From positions 620,001 through 684,000 of the forward strand of contig NZ_CP091456.1 in the NCBI RefSeq assembly GCF_023611925.1: a stretch of DNA of 64,000 bases, in the 5' to 3' direction. The stretch comes from Avibacterium sp. 20-132. Lineage in GTDB: Bacteria; Pseudomonadota; Gammaproteobacteria; Enterobacterales; Pasteurellaceae. Positions 1 to 9,030 of this stretch are shown here, piece after piece (the first letter of the stretch is position 1; each line of letters begins with the position of its first letter). Made by a program: the position numbers and the translations under genes. The notes under the pieces are model-generated. The model saw nothing but the letters and a program-made list of their open reading frames with translations, ran no database searches and was not told where the DNA came from.

Positions 1-144
1 AGGTAGTAAGCTTTCACCAATGACAAAACGGGGAAAATATTGCTTCTCTAATACACATACCGATACCCCTTGTTTTGCTAATAATGCAGCCGCCACGGAA
101 CCTGAAGGGCCTGCACCAATAATCGCAACATCATATTGACTCAT
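1..144 (-). CDS. FAD-dependent oxidoreductase of the pigment cluster (partial, N-terminus)
   Basis: The first 48 residues are present; the rest lies beyond the left edge. The protein opens [16 protein letters not shown], a Rossmann dinucleotide-binding fold with the GxGxxG motif at about residues 10-15, and has a glutamate near residue 36 at the usual ribose-binding position, followed by a RFxIGESLLP stretch typical of tryptophan-halogenase-like and geranylgeranyl-reductase-like flavoproteins. Such a gene is a standard member of aryl-polyene clusters. It lies 27 bp downstream of the MMPL exporter in the same direction, so it is probably in the same operon. The substrate is not known. Confidence 0.8.
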   Translation of the reverse strand, partial: MSQYDVAIIGAGPSGSVAAALLAKQGVSVCVLEKQYFPRFVIGESLLP

Positions 145-171
145 TTTTTGCTCCCTAAAAAGTCATTGTTA

Positions 172-2499
172 TTATTTACGATACATCATAAATGCTATAC
201 TCACCGCACAGATCACGCCAATACTCACGCTCAACCCAAACAATGCCACAGCGGGCGTATGGCTTAGGGTGAGCAAGCCGAAAGAAATTAGCGTCGTACT
301 TGCAGCAAGTACAATCGCAAATTGCTTATGGGCATTTAACCCAGAAACACTTTGCAAATATGCAACATAATCCACAGCAATAGCAGAAACCAACAACATT
401 CCAAACATTGCAAACAAGCTGATGGGTAAACCAAGCCAACCGAAAATCCCCAAGGTGGTAAGCACCGCAAAAACGGGGACAAATAACATTTTTCCACTCG
501 CTTTGGCACCGAAATAACGCAACAACAATAAACCTGCTAAGACAAAAGAAAGTAATTTTAGCCACACGGCTTGATTACGAGTTTGCTGGAAAGCTTGGTT
601 TAAGTGGCTACGCTTGTCTTGCCAGAAAATATCGTGATGATTGGCAAGTTGTGATAAGGCTTGGTGGTCGCCTTTATTAACAGGGATAATCGCGGCTTTT
701 TGTCCAGCTATCTGCCCTAAATACAAACTTTGCCACCCCTGTCCTAATGGCGTATTCAATGCCGCTTGCAAAGAAAGTGCTGGCTGATGAACTAATCCTT
801 TCAGTTGTTGTTGCACAATTTCAGCAGGAATACCCATTGCACTGAGTGGTGCATAATCCTGTGATGATAAGTGTTGCAATTGTTGTGCGAAAATACGTTG
901 TTGTTTTTCACTCATTAGCCATTGGCTTAAAGATTGATAACTTTCTAGCTGCTGTTGCTGCTTGGCTTGTTCTAATTGACGATCAAGTGCGGTGATTTTT
1001 TCGAGTAATTTTTCGTCATTTTCCGCTAAAACTAAAAAATATTGCCCACTTAATTGCATTCTTGTTAATTCACCAATTTTTTGTGCTTGGCTAACTAAAT
1101 TCGGTGATAATGCCACCCACTGACGAATATCATCTTGCCACTTAGATTGGACAATTCCTCCCGCAACAAAGAGGGCGAATATGCCTATCAAGGCTTTTCG
1201 ATAAACCAAAAACATTTGAAAAAAGCGCCGCACTTGATAAAACGCATATAACAACCTTGTTGGGCGTTTATTCTGATAATGGCGAAAAAAATCGGGTAAC
1301 AAAAGTTGCGTAAACAGCACCGCTGCCAGTAACGCTGCCGCTGAAAATAAGGCGGTTTGCTGTAATATAGGCAATGAAGTAAAACCAAGCAACGCATAAC
1401 CTAGCAACGTGACCAATAAACTCACACTAAAGGTGAGGTGTAGTTTTTGCATTGCTCGCTTTGCTTGCCAACGGTGAGAAAGCAATGAGCCAGAAAGCCA
1501 ATGCAATGGAAAGTCAATCAATACGCCAATTAAACTTGTGCCAATGACGAGGGTTAAAATATGCACTTGCCCAAACCAAGCAAGGGTTGCGACCACGCCC
1601 ACTAACACACCTGCCACAATAGGTAAAAATAACCATAACACTTGTAGCGAGCGAAATACCACCAGCAACAGCGTTAAGGTTAATCCCACCCCAAAGCCAC
1701 TCATTAATTGGCTTTCTCGCTCTGCACTTTGCTTGGCTTGCAAGGCAAATAGGCTTGCGCCTGTGATATTCATTTCTGCCCCTTGTGAGTGCGCAAGTTG
1801 CTGATTTTGTTCAATCAGTTGTAGCAATGCTAAAGGGGGAGTAAGCCAGTTTTGAGGGGTTAATTCCCCTTGTAATAATATCCAGCTTTTTCCCTGCCCA
1901 TTCACGCTAAGCACACCACTTTCTGATTGCCATTGTACATTACTCTGTGGCTGTGCTTGTGCAAGCGTAAATCGTCCAAAACCGAGCCAATCTTGATCCA
2001 ACGGCAATATACTTTGTGCTGTAAAAGGATTGCTCATTTGCTGCGCATATTGCTGGAAATATTGATGGGGTTGCTGAATTAATTGAGTGCGAATATGGGC
2101 GGGTAAAGTGGCAAAAGCGAGGGTTTTCACTGCTTGGCGAAGTGTATTAAGATCAGGCTGGAACTCACTGTTCACCTGACGAAATAAACCACTCTGACGC
2201 CAACGTTGAGCAATTTCCCGTGAAAGTTGAATCCCATTATCAAGCGAGCTTGCACCAATCAGTGCAATGATTTTCCCATTTAACCGCTGTTCTTGCTGTT
2301 TATCAACTTGCTGTTGTATGGTTTGCCATTGCTGATCTTCTGGCAATAATGCTTGTAAATCAGTTTGTAGCCAATTACCACGCAAAATAAACATCACCAG
2401 TGTAATTGTGCAAAACACCAAGCTCATTACATACGCAATACGCATTGCCATAGAAAAAAGTGCGGTGGAAAATTTTGATGTTTTGACTGGCTGCGACAT
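172..2499 (-). CDS. MMPL/RND-superfamily exporter of the aryl-polyene cluster
   Basis: A 775-residue inner-membrane protein with the MMPL layout: one N-terminal membrane helix (about residues 15-40), a large periplasmic loop, a block of five or six helices (about 265-410), a further helix at about 430-450, a second periplasmic loop, and a last helix block (about 645-770). This family moves lipids or lipid-linked products. In aryl-polyene clusters the equivalent protein is thought to work with the LolA-like protein encoded just upstream to take the polyene lipid towards the outer membrane. It follows the LolA-like gene by 18 bp. Transport of the polyene is an inference from context. Confidence 0.85.
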   Translation of the reverse strand: MSQPVKTSKFSTALFSMAMRIAYVMSLVFCTITLVMFILRGNWLQTDLQALLPEDQQWQTIQQQVDKQQEQRLNGKIIALIGASSLDNGIQLSREIAQRWRQSGLFRQVNSEFQPDLNTLRQAVKTLAFATLPAHIRTQLIQQPHQYFQQYAQQMSNPFTAQSILPLDQDWLGFGRFTLAQAQPQSNVQWQSESGVLSVNGQGKSWILLQGELTPQNWLTPPLALLQLIEQNQQLAHSQGAEMNITGASLFALQAKQSAERESQLMSGFGVGLTLTLLLVVFRSLQVLWLFLPIVAGVLVGVVATLAWFGQVHILTLVIGTSLIGVLIDFPLHWLSGSLLSHRWQAKRAMQKLHLTFSVSLLVTLLGYALLGFTSLPILQQTALFSAAALLAAVLFTQLLLPDFFRHYQNKRPTRLLYAFYQVRRFFQMFLVYRKALIGIFALFVAGGIVQSKWQDDIRQWVALSPNLVSQAQKIGELTRMQLSGQYFLVLAENDEKLLEKITALDRQLEQAKQQQQLESYQSLSQWLMSEKQQRIFAQQLQHLSSQDYAPLSAMGIPAEIVQQQLKGLVHQPALSLQAALNTPLGQGWQSLYLGQIAGQKAAIIPVNKGDHQALSQLANHHDIFWQDKRSHLNQAFQQTRNQAVWLKLLSFVLAGLLLLRYFGAKASGKMLFVPVFAVLTTLGIFGWLGLPISLFAMFGMLLVSAIAVDYVAYLQSVSGLNAHKQFAIVLAASTTLISFGLLTLSHTPAVALFGLSVSIGVICAVSIAFMMYRK

Positions 2500-2517
2500 T
2501 TTTAGGTACTCATTTTT

Positions 2518-3102
2518 CTATTCTAGTGCTTGTTTCACCGCGGATGATAATGGCTGATTAAGCTGAATATGCTGAAAGTAAATTTTTGTGCTATCACCTT
2601 GTACTTCATTCAGTTGCATTGCCGTTACGCTCTGATTTCCCTGTACAATAATTGAAATAAAGATCTGTTTCATTAAGAGCGAATTTGGCGTAAGTTGCAA
2701 TGTCCATTGTTTGGCATTACCACTTAATGCAAAATCAAAATGGCTTTTTAGCCCCGACAAATCCCCCGATAACAAGCCTAAAAACAGACGAATTTGTTGC
2801 GATTGTGCCATATTTCCGTTAGCAACCCAACCTTGCCCATTCCATTGTGCAATACCCTGTGGGGTAATCCGTAATTCTGTGTGAAAAGGCTGTGTCATTT
2901 GCCACAGCAAGCCTTTTTCTGCTACTAATGTAAAGTTTCCTTTCGTTTCAATAGGTTGCGGCAATGCTTTAAGAAAACGCTGCTGTACAAAATCTCCTTG
3001 TACGGTATGACTTTGCTGAAGTTGAGCGATAAGATCTTGCTCAGAAAACGCCCAAAGAGGTAAACTGACTATCCATAATAATAACGCAAAATATTTTTTC
3101 AT
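2518..3102 (-). CDS. LolA-like outer-membrane lipoprotein carrier protein (aryl-polyene cluster)
   Basis: A 194-residue protein with a clear signal peptide (MKKYFALLLWIVSLPLWAFS) and a LolA/LolB-type half-barrel sequence. The stretch around residues 30-45 (TVQGDFVQQRFL) and the later LLWQMTQPFHTEL stretch match the lipid-binding N-terminal part of LolA-like proteins. It is not the housekeeping LolA, because it is embedded in the pigment operon between the thioesterase and the exporter. The likely role is to carry the hydrophobic pigment lipid through the periplasm. This corresponds to the LolA-like gene of the E. coli aryl-polyene cluster. Confidence 0.85.
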   Translation of the reverse strand: MKKYFALLLWIVSLPLWAFSEQDLIAQLQQSHTVQGDFVQQRFLKALPQPIETKGNFTLVAEKGLLWQMTQPFHTELRITPQGIAQWNGQGWVANGNMAQSQQIRLFLGLLSGDLSGLKSHFDFALSGNAKQWTLQLTPNSLLMKQIFISIIVQGNQSVTAMQLNEVQGDSTKIYFQHIQLNQPLSSAVKQALE

Positions 3103-3116
3103 CTTTCCTATTCCAA

Positions 3117-3563
3117 TTAAGCGAGAGGTTGAAAGCCTTTATATGCCTCAAACGCCTTTCGCCAATTTTCCGTTGCTTCTAATTGCATCTCGCCCGTTTT
3201 AGCGTCCACCACCACTTGTGTCGTACTGGCTACGGTGAGTTTTTTGCCTGTTTGTAAATCGCTAATTACATAATCGATGCGTAGGCAAGTATCGTATTCC
3301 AATACCGAAAGGGTAACACGAATTTTTTGGCGAAAAAGTGCCGGACGAACGTATTTCACATTCAGTTGCACAATGGGCCAACCATAGCCGTCAGCACGAA
3401 TATGATCGTAAGTGTAACCAATCTCTTCTAACAATGCACAGCGTGCCATTTCAAAATATTTGATGTAATGCCCGTGCCACATAATATGTGCGGAATCCAC
3501 ATCAAAAAATGGGATCTCGTAATCAGATTGATGTTGGCAATAAATATGTTTTTTTGTTTTCAT
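3117..3563 (-). CDS. Acyl-CoA/ACP thioesterase, 4HBT hot-dog fold
   Basis: A 148-residue single-domain thioesterase. The FFDVDSAHIMWHGHYIKYFE segment (about residues 19-38) is the signature of 4-hydroxybenzoyl-CoA-type thioesterases, with Asp21 or Asp23 as the probable catalytic acid. The start overlaps the end of the upstream acyltransferase by 4 bp (ATGA-type), so translation is probably coupled. In aryl-polyene clusters the equivalent enzyme is thought to release or edit acyl chains on the ACPs. Specificity cannot be read from the sequence. Confidence 0.85.
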   Translation of the reverse strand: MKTKKHIYCQHQSDYEIPFFDVDSAHIMWHGHYIKYFEMARCALLEEIGYTYDHIRADGYGWPIVQLNVKYVRPALFRQKIRVTLSVLEYDTCLRIDYVISDLQTGKKLTVASTTQVVVDAKTGEMQLEATENWRKAFEAYKGFQPLA

Positions 3564-4492
3564 TTTTGTTCGTCATTCCAAAAATCGTAAAAATTGAACC
3601 ATTGCAATGGCTGTTCTCGGCACGCTTGCGCCAAGACATCAGCATATTGTTGCATTGCCTGCTGAATGTGTTGCTGACGGGCAATACCTCGTCCTGAAAT
3701 AGCTGAGCTGAATCGGCGAAGTTTTAATTGATAACGCCCTTGCGACTTCACACAAAACACCGTATTCAGTGGTGCTTTGAGCAATGCCGAAAGCAACCAA
3801 GCCCCCTGCGGAAAATCGGCTGACTTACCAAGAAAATTGACTTTTTCGGTTTTATCACCACGCACCGGAATCCGATCAGCGGCAATGGCAATCCATTCAC
3901 CTCGCTCTAACCGTTGGTGCAATTCAAACATTTTTTGTGCATCTAAATCCATTACCTGAATAACGGGAAGGGCTTTAGCGCCGGCTTTTTCTAAAGCTTG
4001 ATTGAATGCCTCAGCGTGATGACTATGCACTAATACATTCAGCACAAAATTAGGGTGATGTCCACTATCTACTAACGCGCGACAAATTTCAATATTACCA
4101 AAATGGGAACACAATAAAATTTGCCCGCGGTTTTGATGATCAATATCGTGATAAAGATTGTCCGCATCATCAATGTGTAAATCACGATAATGCATTTTAT
4201 TTTGCCACACCGCAAAGCGATCGGTAATCGCGACACCAAAGGTTAAAAACTGGCGAAAAACCGCCCAACGAGGTAACCTCGTGTCAGGAAAAGTTTGGCA
4301 CAAACGTTGCTGATATTCCGCAATATATTGGCGAGCTTTCTTTGATGTAACAAAAAAATAGCTCACCACGACAAAGGTAGCAATGCGGATCGCCCACAAA
4401 GGCAGATATGCCACAATCAAGCGTGTTAAGTTGAGAAAGAAACGCGTTCCACGCTCCTGCTGTTTTGCCCAATGTTTATCTGGTTGGCTCAT
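3560..4492 (-). CDS. LpxL/HtrB-like lysophospholipid acyltransferase (aryl-polyene cluster)
   Basis: About 310 residues from the chosen ATG, whose first bases overlap the stop of the glycosyltransferase gene as ATGA. A longer in-frame start exists at 4564 but would overlap that gene by 76 bp. One membrane helix lies at about residues 22-47. The HX4E catalytic motif (His130 to Glu135, SHFGNIE) marks the lipid A biosynthesis acyltransferase family. In the E. coli aryl-polyene cluster, as I recall it, a similar domain is fused to a glycosyltransferase; here the two are separate, coupled genes. It probably transfers the polyene acyl chain to a lipid or sugar acceptor. Confidence 0.8.
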   Translation of the reverse strand: MSQPDKHWAKQQERGTRFFLNLTRLIVAYLPLWAIRIATFVVVSYFFVTSKKARQYIAEYQQRLCQTFPDTRLPRWAVFRQFLTFGVAITDRFAVWQNKMHYRDLHIDDADNLYHDIDHQNRGQILLCSHFGNIEICRALVDSGHHPNFVLNVLVHSHHAEAFNQALEKAGAKALPVIQVMDLDAQKMFELHQRLERGEWIAIAADRIPVRGDKTEKVNFLGKSADFPQGAWLLSALLKAPLNTVFCVKSQGRYQLKLRRFSSAISGRGIARQQHIQQAMQQYADVLAQACREQPLQWFNFYDFWNDEQK

Positions 4493-5214
4493 AACGGCTT
4501 GCCTTGTATCATTCGCCATACCATCTGCCAAAAAAGTTTGGTGTGCATTTTGCTGATTTTCCAATTATCCGCAAAAGCCCGAAAATGAGATGTGCCATTC
4601 TTATCATAACGAACGGGGGTATCCACCCATACCATTGGGATTTGATACCAGTGCGCTTTGACAATAATTTCAATATCGAAATCCATACGATCGCCAATTT
4701 TTTCGTGCTTCAATAAATTGCTCATTGCTTCCACAGGATAGAGCCGAAAACCACACATTCCATCTAAAATATCGCGTGAATGGGTGTGGATAGCATTCCA
4801 AAAATCAGTAATTTTCCTACCATATAAACGAGCCTTAGGTGCATCCTCACCATAGATTGGACGCCCACAAATAAGTGCGGTGGGATTTTCAGCACTTTTT
4901 TGCAAAAAGATTGCCACATCAGAAAGCTGATGCTGTCCGTCTGCATCGACTTGTACGGCATAGGCAAAACCCTGTTCCCACGCCAATTGAAATCCCACTT
5001 TCATTGCCGCCCCTTTTCCCCCATTTTGTGGGCAAAAATGGACTTGAATACCCTCTTGCTGAGCAAGCGTATGCAGTACGGTTTTATGAGAATCGGTTGA
5101 GCCATCGTCAATAATCAACACGGGCAAATCAAGTTGGCGTAGCTGATTTGCAACAGCGCTAACCGTGGTTGAATGATTGTAATGAGGGATAAGCACAATT
5201 ACCTGTTTATTCAT
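4489..5214 (-). CDS. Family 2 glycosyltransferase (aryl-polyene cluster)
   Basis: A 241-residue GT-A fold enzyme resembling dolichyl-phosphate mannose synthase. Visible motifs are IPHYNH near residues 9-14, the DDGS motif at 36-39 and DADGQH at 90-95, which binds the nucleotide sugar and metal. No membrane anchor is obvious. It is followed directly by the LpxL-like acyltransferase (ATGA overlap) and overlaps the upstream AMP-ligase gene by 8 bp. The likely role is glycosylation of the polyene or its lipid carrier. The sugar and the acceptor are unknown. Confidence 0.82.
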   Translation of the reverse strand: MNKQVIVLIPHYNHSTTVSAVANQLRQLDLPVLIIDDGSTDSHKTVLHTLAQQEGIQVHFCPQNGGKGAAMKVGFQLAWEQGFAYAVQVDADGQHQLSDVAIFLQKSAENPTALICGRPIYGEDAPKARLYGRKITDFWNAIHTHSRDILDGMCGFRLYPVEAMSNLLKHEKIGDRMDFDIEIIVKAHWYQIPMVWVDTPVRYDKNGTSHFRAFADNWKISKMHTKLFWQMVWRMIQGKPL

Positions 5215-6532
5215 TAGCGAATTCCTCTTGCTGGCTAAGAAAAACTTGCTCGAAATCAGCGTTTAAAATTTTTGATTGACTATTGCGTGGCAATTTGTCG
5301 ATAAAACGCCAAAAACGGGGTAAGCCTGCCGCTTCTTGATTTTGGCTCAGGTGTTGGCGCAGTGAATGAATCACCGCGTTACGCCCTTGAGTGCGGTAAA
5401 CTTTCAATCCTTCTTCCGTTAACGCGACCCAAGCCGCAGGACGAGCCTGATTTGGGTGCTTTGCCACAAAGCAATCAATGACCCAAGAATGCTGCTGCAA
5501 GGCTTGTTCTATATTGACCAGAGAAATACGTTTGTCCCCCAGTTTTACAATGCGGTCCGCGCGTCCTAACAGTAAAAAGCGCTCGCCGTGCATTTGTACC
5601 ATATCTGCCATAATTTCTGGTTCATCAAGCCAAGGTGAATTAACCCAAAGCGTTTCATTTTCTGTTAATCCCACCTCTGTTACCACTGTCGGTGTCCATA
5701 ACGTCTCTTGTTCTCGAAACGCGATTGCACCAGTTTCAGTACTACCGTAACATTCGATCATTCGGCAACCTAGCATATCGTGGATACGTTGTGCGGTCTC
5801 TGAAGGCAAAGGAGAACCTGCTGAAATGACAGCACGAATACCGCAACGAGCCAGTTTGGAATCTTTTAAATTAAGGTGAGTAAGCAATGCTGGGCTACTC
5901 ACCCACAATACATTCTCTGCTTGTAAACTTTCGCTCATCAAATATTCGGGATAATGGTATTGCAAACGAGCGATAGACCAACCAAGATAGAGCGGTAAGA
6001 AAATACGGTAGGATAAACCATAATGATGTTGCGCGGAGACACTTGATACCACATAAAGTGGCCTATCCGCTGAAAACTTGATAGTGTCAGCAATAGCTTG
6101 TGCTTCCTGCCACATTTTTTTTGCTGTTTTGATCAAAACTTTTGGTTCGCCACTACTGCCTGAGGTTTTAAGCCAAATTTCGCTTTGACAATCAGGATCA
6201 ATTAACGGTTGCGCGAGGGTTTCTGCTTCTACCTGTTGTTCTAAACCGAAGGTCGCAACACGCTCATTATCCATCAGCATTGCATTTTCTTGTGCAAGCC
6301 ATTGTTGGTTTTCTGCTAATAAATTAGGTGGCAATAACACGCGCACTTTTGCCTGAAAACACGCCAACAACACGCACGCCATCTGTGCGGCATCATCAAG
6401 CCATAAGCCTAAGCTATGCACCTGTTGCTGTTGTAATTGCTGACTAATTTGCCAAGCTCGTAAGGTAAACTCTTGCTTTGACCAAGGCGGATTTAAGGTA
6501 ATATCCTTGATTGCTGAAAAATTAATTTGCAT
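5207..6532 (-). CDS. AMP-dependent acyl ligase, ApeH-like (stand-alone paralogue)
   Basis: A 441-residue member of the adenylate-forming (AMP-binding) family. The P-loop-like motif is at 122-131 (KTSGSSGEPK), the YGSTETG motif is near residue 263, and the late lysine motif is PRNSQSK near the C-terminus. It should activate an aryl or acyl acid for loading onto an ACP. It is clearly paralogous to the 553-residue ligase encoded at 7090-8751, including the shared EIWLKTSGS and DKLPRNSQSKI stretches, but it ends straight after the ligase domain and lacks the hot-dog extension. It overlaps the membrane-protein gene upstream by 11 bp and the glycosyltransferase downstream by 8 bp. Confidence 0.85.
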   Translation of the reverse strand: MQINFSAIKDITLNPPWSKQEFTLRAWQISQQLQQQQVHSLGLWLDDAAQMACVLLACFQAKVRVLLPPNLLAENQQWLAQENAMLMDNERVATFGLEQQVEAETLAQPLIDPDCQSEIWLKTSGSSGEPKVLIKTAKKMWQEAQAIADTIKFSADRPLYVVSSVSAQHHYGLSYRIFLPLYLGWSIARLQYHYPEYLMSESLQAENVLWVSSPALLTHLNLKDSKLARCGIRAVISAGSPLPSETAQRIHDMLGCRMIECYGSTETGAIAFREQETLWTPTVVTEVGLTENETLWVNSPWLDEPEIMADMVQMHGERFLLLGRADRIVKLGDKRISLVNIEQALQQHSWVIDCFVAKHPNQARPAAWVALTEEGLKVYRTQGRNAVIHSLRQHLSQNQEAAGLPRFWRFIDKLPRNSQSKILNADFEQVFLSQQEEFANE

Positions 6533-7085
6533 GATATTTTTTTACTCGTTGTCGAATGATCCATTCAATGCCCATAATCAAGCCAATGAACACATAGGAA
6601 ATCACCCCTGAATATAATGCCCAATAATCATAATATTGTCCCAATATGAGTGCAGTCGTCACCACAATATTAATAATAAAAACAATGCACCACACTTGGG
6701 TTACGGTTCGGGTGTAACGCACACCTTTATCGGTTAAATTTGGCTCTTGTAAGCGCGCTAAACGTTCTACAAAAGTCTGCGATTGCCATAAACTGCTTGC
6801 AAACAATAGCAACATTAATCCATTAATAATCACTGGATACCAAAACATTCCCACTAAAGCACGCGTGCCAGCAATCACTGCTAAAATTAACGCTAAGCAA
6901 AAGGAAAAATAACGCTGCGTTGATGGGGGTTGTTGCCATCCTTTCACCGCCCATAAGAGTGCCATTACCCACGGTAGATAATATAAAATGGGGCTATCTG
7001 CCCCTTGCCACCAAAAAAAAATGGGAAAAGCCACCGCACTTATTGCAAGGAATAAGGTGATAAGAACGGAAGTGAAAGCTTTCAT
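6522..7085 (-). CDS. COG4648-like membrane protein of the aryl-polyene cluster
   Basis: A 187-residue integral membrane protein with about five or six hydrophobic helices and a basic C-terminus (about residues 175-187). It resembles the COG4648 family regularly found in aryl-polyene clusters. Its function is not established. It lies between the two AMP-ligase paralogues, overlapping one by 11 bp and separated from the other by 4 bp, so all three are almost certainly cotranscribed. A role in membrane assembly of the synthase or in passing on the product would fit, but this is inference. Confidence 0.75.
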   Translation of the reverse strand: MKAFTSVLITLFLAISAVAFPIFFWWQGADSPILYYLPWVMALLWAVKGWQQPPSTQRYFSFCLALILAVIAGTRALVGMFWYPVIINGLMLLLFASSLWQSQTFVERLARLQEPNLTDKGVRYTRTVTQVWCIVFIINIVVTTALILGQYYDYWALYSGVISYVFIGLIMGIEWIIRQRVKKYHAN

Positions 7086-7089
7086 TATA

Positions 7090-8751
7090 TTATTCCGTTA
7101 AAATTGCTACACCACTACAGCAAGTTTCTTCTGCTACCTTGAGTTGGAAAGCCATTCGTCGCTTTTCAGGTTGCCAAGTAAGCGAAAGTTCAAACTCATC
7201 ATTTGGACGTAAAAAATGCTGGAACTTCAAACGATCAATGCTCGAAAACGTTGGGGAATACCCTAAAAAATCCTGCATTTTTTCGCTGATCCATTGTAAT
7301 TCGATCACCCCCGGCACTAAGGGAAATTCAGCAAAATGATCTTTTAAGAAACGCAATTCCAACGGCACTTTGCCTTTTATTACATATTGATTCTGATCAC
7401 ACGCTGGCGCTGACCAAATGGGATCAAGCACAGTTTCCACACAAACCTGATTAAACGCTAATTTATTAATTTTCGATTGACTATTGCGGGGTAATTTATC
7501 AGTAAAACGCCAAAAACGTGGAATAGCTGACTTATCTTGATTTGCTGCTACGGCTTGTTTCAGTTGTGCAATGACTGCACGACGACCTTGTTCACGAAAG
7601 GCGTTAATACCCACTTCCGTCAATCCTACCCAAGCGGCTAAACGATTTTGTTCTGGATGACGTGCAATATAACAATCCTCTACAAAAGGATGCTGCAATA
7701 ACTGACGTTCAATACTCACTAAAGATGTGCGTTTATCGCCGATTTTTACAATGCGATCACAGCGTCCGAGTAAACGAAAACCCGAGCCATCAAATTCTAC
7801 GACATCTGCCGTTTGCTCACGCCCAGAAATCCAATCGGCTTCAATCCACAAGGCATCTTGTTCATCTTGTCCGAGCTGGCTCTTTGGCAACCGTTGCCAA
7901 AGATGAATATCATCACGGATAGCAATAGGCCCTGTTTCCGTACTACCATAAATTTCCACCACAGGGGCGTGAATTGCCGTACGAATTTGCGTTGATACGT
8001 CATCAGCCAATGCACCGCCTGAAGAAACCACACCTTGCAAACTTGCTGGCATAGCCATTTTATCCCAAGCAATACTTGATAACATCGCAGGACTGCTCAC
8101 TAACACCGCATTTTCTGATTGGTTAAGTGCCGACTTAATACATTCAGGATAAAACAGTTGCTTACGCCCTATTTGCCACCCTAACACTAAAGCCATCATA
8201 ATATGCACGGTTAACCCATAAACGTGCTGAATGCTTACGGTGCTAATTGCACACCACTGATTATCTGCAGGAAACGGTAAAGCATCGGCTAACACTTGCG
8301 CACTTCGCCACATTTGTTGAGCCGTTTTGACAATGGTCTTTGCTTCTCCTGTACTGCCAGAGGTTTTCAGCCAAATTTCCGTTTGTGCATTACGATCAAA
8401 GTGCGGTGCAAATTTTTCTTCTTTTGGAATAACCCTATCCTGACCAAACGCATCAAAGGATACTTTTGAAGGCAGTGTTGCCTCGTTATCACATAACCAA
8501 AACTGCGCGTGCTGAGCAACCCATTCAAGGCTTTCTTCAGTTAAATTAGGCGGAAAAAGTACGCGTACATCAGCCTGCCACGCGGCAAGTAAGGTACAGG
8601 CAAGATTGGCACCGTCTTCTAGCCAAACAGCGATAGATTTCACTTTTTGCTGTTTGAAAGCTTGTGCCATTTGTAACGCTTTATAAGCAAAGTCGCCATA
8701 ACGCCAATCAGGTTGTGTAGCGATAAGGCTGTGTTCCGTATAATTAGGCAT
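7090..8751 (-). CDS. AMP-dependent ligase fused to an ApeI-like hot-dog dehydratase domain
   Basis: A 553-residue two-domain protein. Residues 1 to about 440 form an adenylate-forming ligase with KTSGSTGEAK at 129-138, a YGSTETG motif near residue 270 and DKLPRNSQSKI near 425. Residues from about 455 to 553 form a FabZ/FabA-like hot-dog domain with DHFAEFPLVPGVIEL (His472), matching the dehydratase catalytic loop. In the E. coli aryl-polyene pathway the ligase and this small dehydratase are, to my knowledge, separate proteins. The fusion could pass substrate from activation to dehydration. The start overlaps the upstream ACP gene by 8 bp. Confidence 0.85.
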   Translation of the reverse strand: MPNYTEHSLIATQPDWRYGDFAYKALQMAQAFKQQKVKSIAVWLEDGANLACTLLAAWQADVRVLFPPNLTEESLEWVAQHAQFWLCDNEATLPSKVSFDAFGQDRVIPKEEKFAPHFDRNAQTEIWLKTSGSTGEAKTIVKTAQQMWRSAQVLADALPFPADNQWCAISTVSIQHVYGLTVHIMMALVLGWQIGRKQLFYPECIKSALNQSENAVLVSSPAMLSSIAWDKMAMPASLQGVVSSGGALADDVSTQIRTAIHAPVVEIYGSTETGPIAIRDDIHLWQRLPKSQLGQDEQDALWIEADWISGREQTADVVEFDGSGFRLLGRCDRIVKIGDKRTSLVSIERQLLQHPFVEDCYIARHPEQNRLAAWVGLTEVGINAFREQGRRAVIAQLKQAVAANQDKSAIPRFWRFTDKLPRNSQSKINKLAFNQVCVETVLDPIWSAPACDQNQYVIKGKVPLELRFLKDHFAEFPLVPGVIELQWISEKMQDFLGYSPTFSSIDRLKFQHFLRPNDEFELSLTWQPEKRRMAFQLKVAEETCCSGVAILTE

Positions 8752-9025
8752 TCTGTGAATCGTCAGTGGCTTGTTGGGTTTGTTGGCTCATTTTTAACAC
8801 GGCTTGCACCACATCATTTACGGTACGCACATTGCGAAAATCTTCAGGTTTCACTTTGTATCCCGTGTTACGTTTGATGTAATCAATTAAATCAATGGCA
8901 TCAATGCTATCAATTTCCAGATCTTCATAAAGATGAGTTTCTGGTGTGATCTTATTTGGATCAATTTCAAAGAGAGAAACCAAAGCCTCAGAGAGTAAGC
9001 CCTGAATTTGTTGTTCTGTCATCAT
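8744..9025 (-). CDS. Acyl carrier protein (aryl-polyene cluster), second in operon
   Basis: A 93-residue ACP with the phosphopantetheine attachment serine at Ser40 in LEIDSIDAIDL. The helical ACP core spans about residues 3-80, and a low-complexity Gln/Thr/Asp-rich tail follows. It lies 5 bp downstream of another ACP gene. Aryl-polyene systems usually have two ACPs, one preferring the aryl starter and the other the growing chain; which of these this is cannot be told from the sequence. Confidence 0.92.
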   Translation of the reverse strand: MMTEQQIQGLLSEALVSLFEIDPNKITPETHLYEDLEIDSIDAIDLIDYIKRNTGYKVKPEDFRNVRTVNDVVQAVLKMSQQTQQATDDSQNA

Positions 9026-9030
9026 CGTTA

